In this document: piece by piece, positions 45,819-53,579 of the stretch
Numbering within the stretch: position 1 is the first letter of the stretch
How the letters are laid out: each line of letters begins with the position of its first letter
DNA from: Bacteroidales bacterium
GTDB lineage: Bacteria > Bacteroidota > Bacteroidia > Bacteroidales > F082
Reading direction: 5' to 3'
Assembly: GCA_030683155.1 (NCBI GenBank)
Contig: JAUXMV010000078.1
Span: 50,297-114,296, forward strand
DNA length: 64,000 nucleotides
The notes under the pieces: model-generated
The model's input: only the letters and a program-made list of their open reading frames with translations
Database searches by the model: none
Told to the model about the DNA's origin: nothing
Position numbers and translations under genes: made by a program

Positions 45819-46825
45819 GGCAGAATCTGACTGATGATACATTCTCGTTTTTGCAACGATGGGTTGGCTACGAATTTTACTTTTTTATAGCGAGTCAATA
45901 ATTTTTTTTTGTTTTTAGCACCATAGCCTATTGCAAAATTTCTCTCTGAAGCGGGAACTTCAATTTGTATTTCGTTGGCTTCAGGCCAATCTTGTTTTTC
46001 AAAATGAAGCCGCCATGCCTCAGTCATAACCAATTCTTTGAATGACGGATGATAGGGGCCAGCCACAAAGCCATTGTTGTTGAGTTCTTCCGATGGATGA
46101 AGCCCAATCCGGATCACTTTGACGCCAGCACTGTCAAAGTCTTCAACCAGTTGTGCCGACCAGAAAACAGCTTCATCAAGACTCAGGGGGATATATTTTC
46201 CGGCGCGAAAATCTTGTTCGAGCGCTGTTTCGCTGATGACCAGACAGGGATAAATACGCGTTTCCTCTGCTCCGGCTTCAATGATTCGACCGGCTGTTTT
46301 AAGTGCTTTTTCCAGACTGTCGCCCGGCAAACCAATCATCATTTGCAACCCAAGCCTGAAACCATAACTTTTTATGAGGGAGGCTGATGAATAAACATCT
46401 GCAACGGTGTGATCCCGGCCACATTCTTCGAGTACAACTTCATCCAGCGACTGCGCGCCGAGTTCGATTGTGGTTACCCCAAATTTCTTAAGTAGTTCAA
46501 GTTTAGCCTTATTGATATAGTCGGGTCTTGTGCTAAGGCGAATTCCGTTTATTTGGTTTTTTTGCAAAAATTCACCGGCCATTTCCAGACATTGAATTTG
46601 AAATTTTTCTGGCAGGCCAGTGAAATTACCGCCAAAAAAAGCTATTTCAATGTGGTTTTCTCCTATGGGAATGCTTTGCAGATGACTTTCGATTGTTGCA
46701 CGCATTTCTTCTAAAGAAGGTGTTTTCAACTGACCTGAAATTGCAGCCTGATTGCAGTAGCTGCATCTGAACGGACAAGCCAGTTCCGGCAAAAAAAGTG
46801 GAATATTGAAATGTTTCGCCATCAT
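45809..46825 (-). CDS. Radical SAM protein, Elp3/YhcC-like
   Basis: 338 residues. The [4Fe-4S] binding motif C17-x3-C21-x2-C24 (C-P-F-R-C-S-Y-C) is close to the start. F-F-G-G-N-F near residue 63, the S-T-R-P-D-Y segment and I-E-L-G-A-Q-S near 123 are typical of the Elp3/coproporphyrinogen-oxidase-like radical SAM branch; a short C-terminal domain follows. The substrate is unknown; relatives act on tRNA or heme precursors. It forms an overlapping pair with the gene at 45129. Confidence 0.85.
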   Translation of the reverse strand: MMAKHFNIPLFLPELACPFRCSYCNQAAISGQLKTPSLEEMRATIESHLQSIPIGENHIEIAFFGGNFTGLPEKFQIQCLEMAGEFLQKNQINGIRLSTRPDYINKAKLELLKKFGVTTIELGAQSLDEVVLEECGRDHTVADVYSSASLIKSYGFRLGLQMMIGLPGDSLEKALKTAGRIIEAGAEETRIYPCLVISETALEQDFRAGKYIPLSLDEAVFWSAQLVEDFDSAGVKVIRIGLHPSEELNNNGFVAGPYHPSFKELVMTEAWRLHFEKQDWPEANEIQIEVPASERNFAIGYGAKNKKKLLTRYKKVKFVANPSLQKRECIISQILPCS

Positions 46826-46914
46826 GCAAAGTTGCGCAATTATAGCTTAATAATAAAAAACGGATTTTGATTTACCCCTTAACTGTTTTCTATGGAAATG
46901 GAAGGGTTAGAAAA

Positions 46915-47508
46915 TTAATTCTTCAGATCATCAAATTCGAGGCGACGCGAAGTGACATATCTCTTCTTGAAATATTCTTCCTGCGAGAGCCATTCTGCCT
47001 TAAGCCCATGCCGGGTGCTGTGAATCATCTGCACATCATTGGTGTCTGAAACATCGATGACAATGGCAACATGGCCAATTTGCTGACTTTTTATATTACG
47101 ACCCTTGAAAAAAAGCAAATCACCTTTTCGCACAGAATCAATGGCAACGGACGAGCCTATTTCAACCTGTGTTCTGCTTGATGGAGGCAGCTCAATTCCA
47201 AATTGTTTGTATACATGATAAACAAAACCTGAGCAGTCGAAGCCCTTTTCTGTTTTTCCACCATATCTGTAAGGCGTTCCAATAAATTTTCTGGAATAAT
47301 TTATGAGGCTGTCAATAGGGATTAACGGACGGAAATCAGCGGAAATTCTCAGCGTATCTGCTGCAAGACTGTCTGACTGCAAAATGCGGGAAAGAAGGCT
47401 GTCTGTTTGAATAGAAGCTGTTTTAATTGAATCTGATGGCATTTCCAGGTTTTGCGCACTTAGCCAAAAAGATGTGCATAAAAGGACTGCCAACATTAAT
47501 AACCTCAT
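46915..47508 (-). CDS. NlpC/P60 (C40) peptidoglycan hydrolase, secreted
   Basis: 197 residues from the ATG at 47508, which gives a normal signal peptide ending at S-A-Q. An in-frame ATG at 47547 is only 13 nt from a TATTTTCG box (47567-47560), so is less likely. The catalytic Cys is in F-D-C-S-G-F, the His in Q-I-G-H-V-A-I, and the third polar residue in M-I-H-S-T. Such enzymes cut D-gamma-glutamyl-diaminopimelate bonds in murein peptides. The ~110 residues before the domain are linker-like. Confidence 0.9.
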   Translation of the reverse strand: MRLLMLAVLLCTSFWLSAQNLEMPSDSIKTASIQTDSLLSRILQSDSLAADTLRISADFRPLIPIDSLINYSRKFIGTPYRYGGKTEKGFDCSGFVYHVYKQFGIELPPSSRTQVEIGSSVAIDSVRKGDLLFFKGRNIKSQQIGHVAIVIDVSDTNDVQMIHSTRHGLKAEWLSQEEYFKKRYVTSRRLEFDDLKN

Positions 47509-47687
47509 ATATAGCTGATTAAGTTTCTGATATCTAAAACACTTCAATTGAAGGAAGTGCGAAAATAACGAATATATTCTCCCCCTATTGTTTTCTTTTA
47601 TAAAAAGGCTGTTTTATTTGTAACCAAAGCTAAGCAGTTGCGTCAAAAAGGCCGAACAGAAAGTTAAATCCTTTAAATAAAATTACC

Positions 47688-48026
47688 ATGATTGACATTA
47701 CAGCAATTGCCATAGTAGGCATCATTTTTTCGACCATTTACGGACTCTTTTTCTTGTTTGTCCGCCGCCGCGAACGCCTCACAATGATGGAAAGAGGCTA
47801 CGACCCAAAAGCGTTTTACAATGAAAACACAACCGACAGATTCAGCAGTCTTAAGTATGGTATGTTATTCATTGGAGTTGGTGCAGGTATGCTTTTTGGA
47901 AATATTCTTGCCGAGCTCACAAACATTGACAAAGAAACAGCTTTGTTCTCAATGATTCTTCTCTTGGGAGGGATTGCATTGACGTTGAATTATTTCTTTG
48001 AAAAGAAAGAAAAATCAGTGAAATAA
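47688..48026 (+). CDS. DUF6249 small membrane protein
   Basis: 112 residues. Three hydrophobic helices (about 5-25, 57-77, 83-103) surround a cytoplasmic R-R-R-E-R-L-T-M-M-E-R-G-Y-D-P stretch, which is characteristic of the DUF6249 family. Function unknown. A strong terminator follows, so it is a single-gene unit. Confidence 0.8.
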   Translation: MIDITAIAIVGIIFSTIYGLFFLFVRRRERLTMMERGYDPKAFYNENTTDRFSSLKYGMLFIGVGAGMLFGNILAELTNIDKETALFSMILLLGGIALTLNYFFEKKEKSVK

Positions 48027-48053
48027 CTTCAAGTAAAAAGCTAATAATGTAAT

Positions 48054-48097
48054 GAGTTGGTCTTTTCACTTAAGTTGAGACCAGCTCAGGTTTTTTT
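48054..48097 (+). terminator. Intrinsic terminator after the DUF6249 gene
   Basis: GAGTTGGTCT (48054-48063) pairs with AGACCAGCTC (48078-48087), ten pairs with one G-T, followed by AGG and seven T residues. Confidence 0.8.
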
Positions 48098-48116
48098 AAT
48101 CCTATAATCAAAATTT

Positions 48117-49433
48117 ATGAAGAGGTTCATTTTTAGCATAATACTTACTGCTTTTGCATTTCTTTTGCAGGCTCAAGCCCCTTTTAAAACGCAAAGCATC
48201 GACAGCCTGATGCAATTGCTTGAAGCCAATGATAAAATGATGGTGTCAGTGAACATCATGAAAGAAGGTCAGAGTTTTTACAGCAAAGCTATTGGCTTCA
48301 GAGATATTGAGAAGCAATTGAAAAATGATGCAAATACGGTTTTTCGGATTGGTTCAATCTCGAAAATGTTTACATCAGTCATGATCCTTCAACTGGTTGA
48401 AGAGGGAAAGCTGAGAACGGATGACAAACTTGCTTCTTTTTTTCCTGAAATTCCAGAATCAGAAAATATCACTATCGAACAGATGCTTCGTCATCGGACT
48501 GGAATTTTCAATATTACCAATGACAGCCTTTATCTGACCTATAATACTGCGTTTCAGACGAAGGAAAAAATGCTTCAGCGCATTGCTGAATCGGAGCGAG
48601 TTTTTCAGCCTGATGAAAAAACAGAATACAGCAATTCAAATTATATTTTGCTTGGATACATTTTAGAAAAAATTACCGGAAAGGCATATCAAGTCAATCT
48701 TCAGGAAAGAATTGCAGGTCCTTTGGGCTTGAAATCAACCAATTATGGCAGTAAAATTATTTCCGTAAACAATGAAGCTATTTCTTATCGTTTTGATGGG
48801 AAATGGATACCAGAAGATGAAACCGACATGTCGGTACCGGGGGGCGCCGGCGCGTTGGTTTCTACACCAACAGAACTCAACCACTTTATAACTGCCTTGT
48901 TTACAAATGAGCTGCTTTCAGAATCATCTATGGAAGCCATGACAAAGCTTGTGAATAATTTTGGATATGGCATTTTTGCCATGCCATTTTATGAAAATAA
49001 AGCCCTTGGACATACAGGGGGAATTGATGGTTTCAGATCTTCGCTGCTTTATTTTCCTGCCCAAAATATGGCTGTTGCGCTTTGTGTAAATGGCTCCAAT
49101 TACAATCCGAACGATCTATTGATTGGTGTTTTAAGTGTAGTTTTTGAAAAGGATTATGAATTTCCTTCTTTTGAAATTGTTGAGATAAATGCTGAAACAC
49201 TTTCAAAATATCCCGGCGTGTATTCGGCAAAAGATTTTCCTTTGAAAATTGAAATTTCACTCAAAGAAAATCAGTTGTTTGCACAAGCTACAGGTCAGCA
49301 GGCTTTTCCGCTTGATGCTATTGATGAAAGCAATTTTAAATTTGATGCTGCAGGCATAAAAATAAACTTTTCGGAAAACACCCTTACCCTGAAACAGGGT
49401 GGAATGAATGTCGTAATGACCAGAGAAAATTAG
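48117..49433 (+). CDS. Serine hydrolase, class C beta-lactamase-like, secreted
   Basis: 438 residues with an N-terminal signal peptide. The S-x-x-K motif is S80-I-S-K83, Y-S-N is near residue 172, and the H-T-G variant of K-T-G is near 305. This places it in the penicillin-binding-protein-like esterase/peptidase family (S12). A ~95-residue C-terminal beta domain follows. Likely a periplasmic esterase or D-amino-peptidase; no antibiotic resistance role is implied. Confidence 0.88.
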   Translation: MKRFIFSIILTAFAFLLQAQAPFKTQSIDSLMQLLEANDKMMVSVNIMKEGQSFYSKAIGFRDIEKQLKNDANTVFRIGSISKMFTSVMILQLVEEGKLRTDDKLASFFPEIPESENITIEQMLRHRTGIFNITNDSLYLTYNTAFQTKEKMLQRIAESERVFQPDEKTEYSNSNYILLGYILEKITGKAYQVNLQERIAGPLGLKSTNYGSKIISVNNEAISYRFDGKWIPEDETDMSVPGGAGALVSTPTELNHFITALFTNELLSESSMEAMTKLVNNFGYGIFAMPFYENKALGHTGGIDGFRSSLLYFPAQNMAVALCVNGSNYNPNDLLIGVLSVVFEKDYEFPSFEIVEINAETLSKYPGVYSAKDFPLKIEISLKENQLFAQATGQQAFPLDAIDESNFKFDAAGIKINFSENTLTLKQGGMNVVMTREN

Positions 49434-49454
49434 CTCTTTACTATTCACAACATA

Positions 49455-49488
49455 AAAACGGCCATTTTAAAATGTTGCCGTTTTTTTT
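49455..49488 (+). terminator. Intrinsic terminator after the serine hydrolase gene
   Basis: AAAACGGC (49455-49462) pairs with GCCGTTTT (49477-49484), with further pairing inside the loop (ATTT/AAAT), and the hairpin ends in a T-run at 49481-49488. Confidence 0.85.
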
Positions 49489-49618
49489 ATTTTTTTCTGC
49501 AACTAAAGGAAGACTGATTGAATCTTACCAATGAATTTCCTGACCGTGAAAAACTACCACCTTCATCAGATTCTCAAAGCTCTTTGATTAAGGCTTAAAA
49601 AATAAGTTTTGCAACAGA

Positions 49619-50137
49619 ATGAAACTAAAAATTTCTACCATGAAATACATGAGAATTACTGCAATTTTTATCATTGCATTGCTGGCAACCTCTTTTTCAA
49701 GAGAACCTTCCTTTGAAGAAATGTCCGCCTATAAACCGATTCTTTTGAAGAAGTCGGATCTGGCGGTGAGCGTTTTTATGCTGGAGGCGAAGGAATTTGA
49801 AAATCCCGGAAAAATTTATCTCTATGGCAGCAATATTTACATTGTTGATCTGTACAAGGGTATCCATGTGATTGATAACACTGACCCCTATAACCCACAT
49901 AAAACAGGGTTTCTGCACATTCCGGGCGTGATGGATCTGGCAATAAAAGACAGCGTCCTGTATGCAGACAACGCCATTGATCTGGTTTCAGTCGATATTC
50001 GAAATTATCCGCAGATAGAAGTCATTGACAGAACACAAGATGTGTTTCCCGAACCATCTCCTCCAGATTTAATTGGATTCGGCTGGAATTACAGAAAGCC
50101 TGAAAATACCGTCATTGTTGGCTGGGTGAAAAAATAA
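49619..50137 (+). CDS. LVIVD-repeat-like exported protein
   Basis: 172 residues. A signal peptide is visible whether translation starts at 49619 or at the second ATG (49640); the latter gives a shorter N-terminus. The middle has N-I-Y-I-V-D-L-Y-K-G-I-H-V-I-D-N-T-D-P, the LVIVD repeat pattern of beta-propeller surface proteins. Only part of a propeller fits in this length. It is followed after 2 nt by a larger LVIVD-like lipoprotein, so they likely form one unit. Confidence 0.7.
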   Translation: MKLKISTMKYMRITAIFIIALLATSFSREPSFEEMSAYKPILLKKSDLAVSVFMLEAKEFENPGKIYLYGSNIYIVDLYKGIHVIDNTDPYNPHKTGFLHIPGVMDLAIKDSVLYADNAIDLVSVDIRNYPQIEVIDRTQDVFPEPSPPDLIGFGWNYRKPENTVIVGWVKK

Positions 50138-50139
50138 CA

Positions 50140-50904
50140 ATGTTAAACAGATCAATAAGTTTTGTCATGTCTAAATCAAAATACTTTTTTTTAGCAGCGC
50201 TTTTTTTCATGATGTTTTCATGCAGTAAAGATTCTGAAATGTCGGATACAGGCAAAAGCGGATCAATGGCGAGGTTTGCAATCAAAGGAAACTACCTGTA
50301 CGCTGTCGACGAACAAAGGTTGAATACCTTTGAAATTAAAAGAAACCAACCTGCAAAACTCCTTCAAAACCAATATTTAGGTTTTGGGATTGAAACGATT
50401 TTTCCGGCTGGCAACAATCTGTTTATTGGCGCAAGAGATGGAATGTATATTTTCGGACTGGCTAATCCTGCCTACCCCATCAAAAAGAGTTATACACCGC
50501 ATTTCATAAGCTACGACCCCGTCGTTGTTGAAGGTGACTATGCCTATGTCACTTTGCGAAGTGGGCAGACGGGCTGGGGACGGAATGCTTTATTGATTTT
50601 CGATGTTAGCAACACCATTGCTCCTGAACTCAAAGCTGAATTTAATATGACCAATCCACGTGGATTGGGTATCGATAATGATCTGCTTTTTGTTTGCGAT
50701 GATGGGCTCAAGGTTTTCAGGGTAACAAACGGCATCGAGCTTGAACTTATTAACGCTTTTTCTTTTGATATGCCTGTTATTGATGTGATTCCTGACAACA
50801 ATGTGCTTTATATTGTTGCCGAAGATGGCCTTTATCAGTACGGTTATGATGGCGCTGAAATAAATTTTATCAGCAAATTGACCATTCCTTATGATTCAAA
50901 GTAA
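50140..50904 (+). CDS. LVIVD-repeat-like lipoprotein
   Basis: 254 residues. A lipobox (M-F-S-C) near residue 28 marks a surface or periplasmic lipoprotein. Repeated blades such as N-Y-L-Y-A-V-D, N-L-F-I-G-A-R-D-G-M-Y-I-F and L-L-F-V-C-D-D-G-L-K-V-F indicate a beta-propeller. It follows the first LVIVD protein by 2 nt. The role is unknown; similar proteins often accompany surface systems in Bacteroidota. Confidence 0.72.
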   Translation: MLNRSISFVMSKSKYFFLAALFFMMFSCSKDSEMSDTGKSGSMARFAIKGNYLYAVDEQRLNTFEIKRNQPAKLLQNQYLGFGIETIFPAGNNLFIGARDGMYIFGLANPAYPIKKSYTPHFISYDPVVVEGDYAYVTLRSGQTGWGRNALLIFDVSNTIAPELKAEFNMTNPRGLGIDNDLLFVCDDGLKVFRVTNGIELELINAFSFDMPVIDVIPDNNVLYIVAEDGLYQYGYDGAEINFISKLTIPYDSK

Positions 50905-50994
50905 AAGCATAACCTCAGTGTATAAAGAATTGATCAACAGATTCTTTTGCAAATAGCATCTTAAAAAGCAATATAAACCTTGTAATACCCACTA

Positions 50995-51609
50995 TTGATG
51001 AAGCGTTTATTTACAATTCTACTGTTTATTCAAATAAGCTTGTTTGTTGCAGCGCAGGAGCCTGAAACGATTACAACCAATGGGTTTCCAACCAGAATGA
51101 TAAGTTTTGTTCCTCAATATGCTTTTATGAACGGCCTCCGGCTTGATTATGATTTTCAGCTCACAAAAAACAACTGGATTCAGCTTGCGCCGACTTTTTA
51201 TGCAGGTAGAGAAAATATGGATATCAACAATTTTGAAAACATCACCGGAATTGGCCTGCACGCCTATCACCGCTATCATCCCGGGGAAGGTTTTGGCAAA
51301 GTGCCGGTTTATCTTTCTTTTGGCCCGGTATATCAGTACTTTCATCTGAAACACAACGAGTGGGAAATGAATTCGACCAAGCTTCGGAATACATATATTC
51401 ATCGCATTGGCCTTGATGTGATTATTGGTGTTTTCAGTCCTGCAATAAATGACATCGTTTTTGATGTATACACGGGAATCGGTCTGAGGCATGCTTTTCA
51501 AACAACAGATGCTACTAAAGCACAGAATTTTAATGACAGTTTTGTTGATTTTGGATATTCAGGAAGTATTTTCATTTTAGGGCTTCGTATTGGAATTCCT
51601 TTAAATTAA
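50995..51609 (+). CDS. Outer-membrane beta-barrel-like protein A
   Basis: 204 residues with a signal peptide ending V-A-A-Q. The mature part alternates aromatic and polar residues, typical of small barrels (V-P-Q-Y-A-F-M-N-G-L-R-L-D, W-I-Q-L-A-P-T-F-Y), and it ends with L-R-I-G-I-P. It shares the V-P-Q-Y, N-G-x-R and L-A-P-T blocks with the next gene, so the two are tandem paralogues. No named family recognised. Confidence 0.65.
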   Translation: MMKRLFTILLFIQISLFVAAQEPETITTNGFPTRMISFVPQYAFMNGLRLDYDFQLTKNNWIQLAPTFYAGRENMDINNFENITGIGLHAYHRYHPGEGFGKVPVYLSFGPVYQYFHLKHNEWEMNSTKLRNTYIHRIGLDVIIGVFSPAINDIVFDVYTGIGLRHAFQTTDATKAQNFNDSFVDFGYSGSIFILGLRIGIPLN

Positions 51610-51627
51610 TTCGTTAAAACTTAGGTC

Positions 51628-52302
51628 ATGCAAAACAATATTATCATAAAAGCCCTTGTCATAGTTGTTTTCTTTGCGGGATTTTTTCATCAGACACAGG
51701 CCCAGATTTCAGAAAACAAACAAGAACATACAACCAGAATTATGCTGGTGCCTCAATATTTAATCAACAATGGATTTAGAATCGAAATTGACAGGTCATT
51801 GCACGAAAAAAATCGTTGGATTACCTTAGCGCCAACCATTTACTATCGCGATAAGAAGGGTAATTCCTGGTTTGGAAATTCAAACATCCATGGCGTTGCA
51901 GGTTTGGGAATGGACGTTTTATACCGCTGGTACCCTTCTCGTTCAGCGAAGTCAGGAAGAGCCTTCTTAAGTGCCGGTGGTGGTTACAGCTTTATTTCAA
52001 GAAAATTTAAAGGAAACAGATGGGAAGAGTATTTGGAAAACAACCTGACTTATTACCGCTACGATACAGATTACTGGAATGCAAGCTATCATTTGATTAA
52101 TATGCGTGTCACCGGTGGATTTCATATCGTTAAAAGGGCTCATTTTTGCATGGATTATTATCTTGGATTTGGTGTGAAATACTCTTTTATCAACCGTCCG
52201 GAAGGTTATGTCTATTACAATAATACTGACGACAGCATTTTTGATACTGATTTCAGTGGTTTTCTGATCGTTACAGGTCTCAGACTTGGGATAGGCTGGT
52301 AA
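51628..52302 (+). CDS. Outer-membrane beta-barrel-like protein B
   Basis: 224 residues with a signal peptide ending T-Q-A-Q. It is a paralogue of the preceding protein (V-P-Q-Y-L-I-N-N-G-F-R-I and W-I-T-L-A-P-T-I-Y-Y align directly). Its last residue is an aromatic W after G-L-R-L-G-I-G, typical of barrels recognised by the BAM machine. It is 18 nt downstream of its paralogue and likely co-transcribed. Confidence 0.65.
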   Translation: MQNNIIIKALVIVVFFAGFFHQTQAQISENKQEHTTRIMLVPQYLINNGFRIEIDRSLHEKNRWITLAPTIYYRDKKGNSWFGNSNIHGVAGLGMDVLYRWYPSRSAKSGRAFLSAGGGYSFISRKFKGNRWEEYLENNLTYYRYDTDYWNASYHLINMRVTGGFHIVKRAHFCMDYYLGFGVKYSFINRPEGYVYYNNTDDSIFDTDFSGFLIVTGLRLGIGW

Positions 52303-52419
52303 AAAATTATTAAGTTTTATTAAAGCACTTTTCTTACTTGAGAAGTGTAAACATCTTTCGCAAAGCTATTTCCGACAATACTTTTTTGTCAAAAATAGCT
52401 GTCGAGTGTTATATGTGCC

Positions 52420-52427
52420 TATTTTTG
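52420..52427 (+). promoter_or_regulatory. Candidate -7 box (TATTTTTG) for the efflux operon
   Basis: An exact consensus octamer 72 nt before the membrane fusion gene start. No -33 TTG is found at 19-20 nt. A weak hairpin (CACTTTTC/GAGAAGTG) earlier in the gap may end the barrel genes' transcript. Confidence 0.4.
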
Positions 52428-52499
52428 ATTCCCAAATGGAACAAAAACACTTTGGTTTTTGTTTAAAGTTCTAGTGTTTCCAAAAAAAGATTTGATTGT

Positions 52500-53576
52500 A
52501 TGTTGAAAAAAAATCTAAAAAAAATTATAGGAATAGGATCAGTATTGCTTGTTATTGCTTTTCTTGCTTTAAATAAACAGGGCGTTTTCAGTAAAAAAAC
52601 AAATGGACTTGAAGGCAGTTCATCGAGGGCAAGCACAATACTCCCGGTTCGCGCCATGATTGTTAAATTTCAGCCTTTGGATGATAAAATTGTTTCGACC
52701 GGTACAGTTTCTCCAAACGAACTTGTTGATATTTCAGCCGAGGCTTCAGGGCGAATTGTTGAAATCCATTTTGAGGAAGGTAAGAATGTGAAGACTGGCG
52801 ATTTGCTTGTTACCATTAATAATGCCGATCTTCAGGCGCAGGCAACCCGAAATGGCTACCAGCTAAGTCTTGCCAAAGACCGCGAAAGACGACAACTTGC
52901 ACTTTTTAACAGGCAAGGAATAAGTCAGCAGGAATATGATCAGGTTCTTACTGAACTCAATGGACTAAAGGCAGATTCAGCATTGCTGAAAGCGCAACTT
53001 GACAAAACCATCATCCGTGCACCATTCAGTGGCATTCTGGGATTGCGTCACCTCAGCGTGGGGGCATTTGTGAGCCCCGGAACAAAAATAGTAAGGCTTG
53101 CAAGCACTCAGCCCGTAAAAATAGATTTCAGCGTTCCCGAACGTTTTGCTTCTTATGTCAAAAAAGGCACACCAATAAAGTTTACAGTAGAGAATCAGGA
53201 AGAGACTTTTACGGCCAATATTTATGCATTCGAACCTGTGGTTGATCAGCGCAGCCGCTCTGTTTCAGCAAGAGCTTTATTCGAAAACAAAAAGGGAGAA
53301 GTTGTACCTGGTTCTTTTGCCAGAGTTGAGCTTTCAATTGATAAGCTTGTTGAAGCTTTGCAGGTCAGGGCAGAAACAATCATTCCGGAAATGGGTACCA
53401 GCAAAGTGTTTGTTTACCGAAATGGATTAGCACAACCGGTTCAAATTACAACTGGTCTGAGAACTGAAAGTATGGTGCAGGTAATCAATGGGTTGGTTGC
53501 CGGTGATACAGTACTCACAACAGGTCTTTTGCAACTTAGACCGGGTATGCGTGTTGAACTCACACAAATACAATAA
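52500..53576 (+). CDS. RND efflux periplasmic adaptor (membrane fusion protein, AcrA/MexA type)
   Basis: 358 residues. One N-terminal membrane helix (residues ~8-25) is followed by a biotinyl-lipoyl-like hairpin region with G-R-I-V-E-I-H-F-E-E-G near residue 82, a coiled-coil hairpin rich in Leu/Gln/Glu, then I-I-R-A-P-F-S-G-I-L-G near 170 and the beta-barrel domain. It links the RND pump to TolC. First gene of the three-gene operon, 3 nt before the pump gene. The substrate cannot be deduced. Confidence 0.9.
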   Translation: MLKKNLKKIIGIGSVLLVIAFLALNKQGVFSKKTNGLEGSSSRASTILPVRAMIVKFQPLDDKIVSTGTVSPNELVDISAEASGRIVEIHFEEGKNVKTGDLLVTINNADLQAQATRNGYQLSLAKDRERRQLALFNRQGISQQEYDQVLTELNGLKADSALLKAQLDKTIIRAPFSGILGLRHLSVGAFVSPGTKIVRLASTQPVKIDFSVPERFASYVKKGTPIKFTVENQEETFTANIYAFEPVVDQRSRSVSARALFENKKGEVVPGSFARVELSIDKLVEALQVRAETIIPEMGTSKVFVYRNGLAQPVQITTGLRTESMVQVINGLVAGDTVLTTGLLQLRPGMRVELTQIQ

Positions 53577-53579
53577 GCC

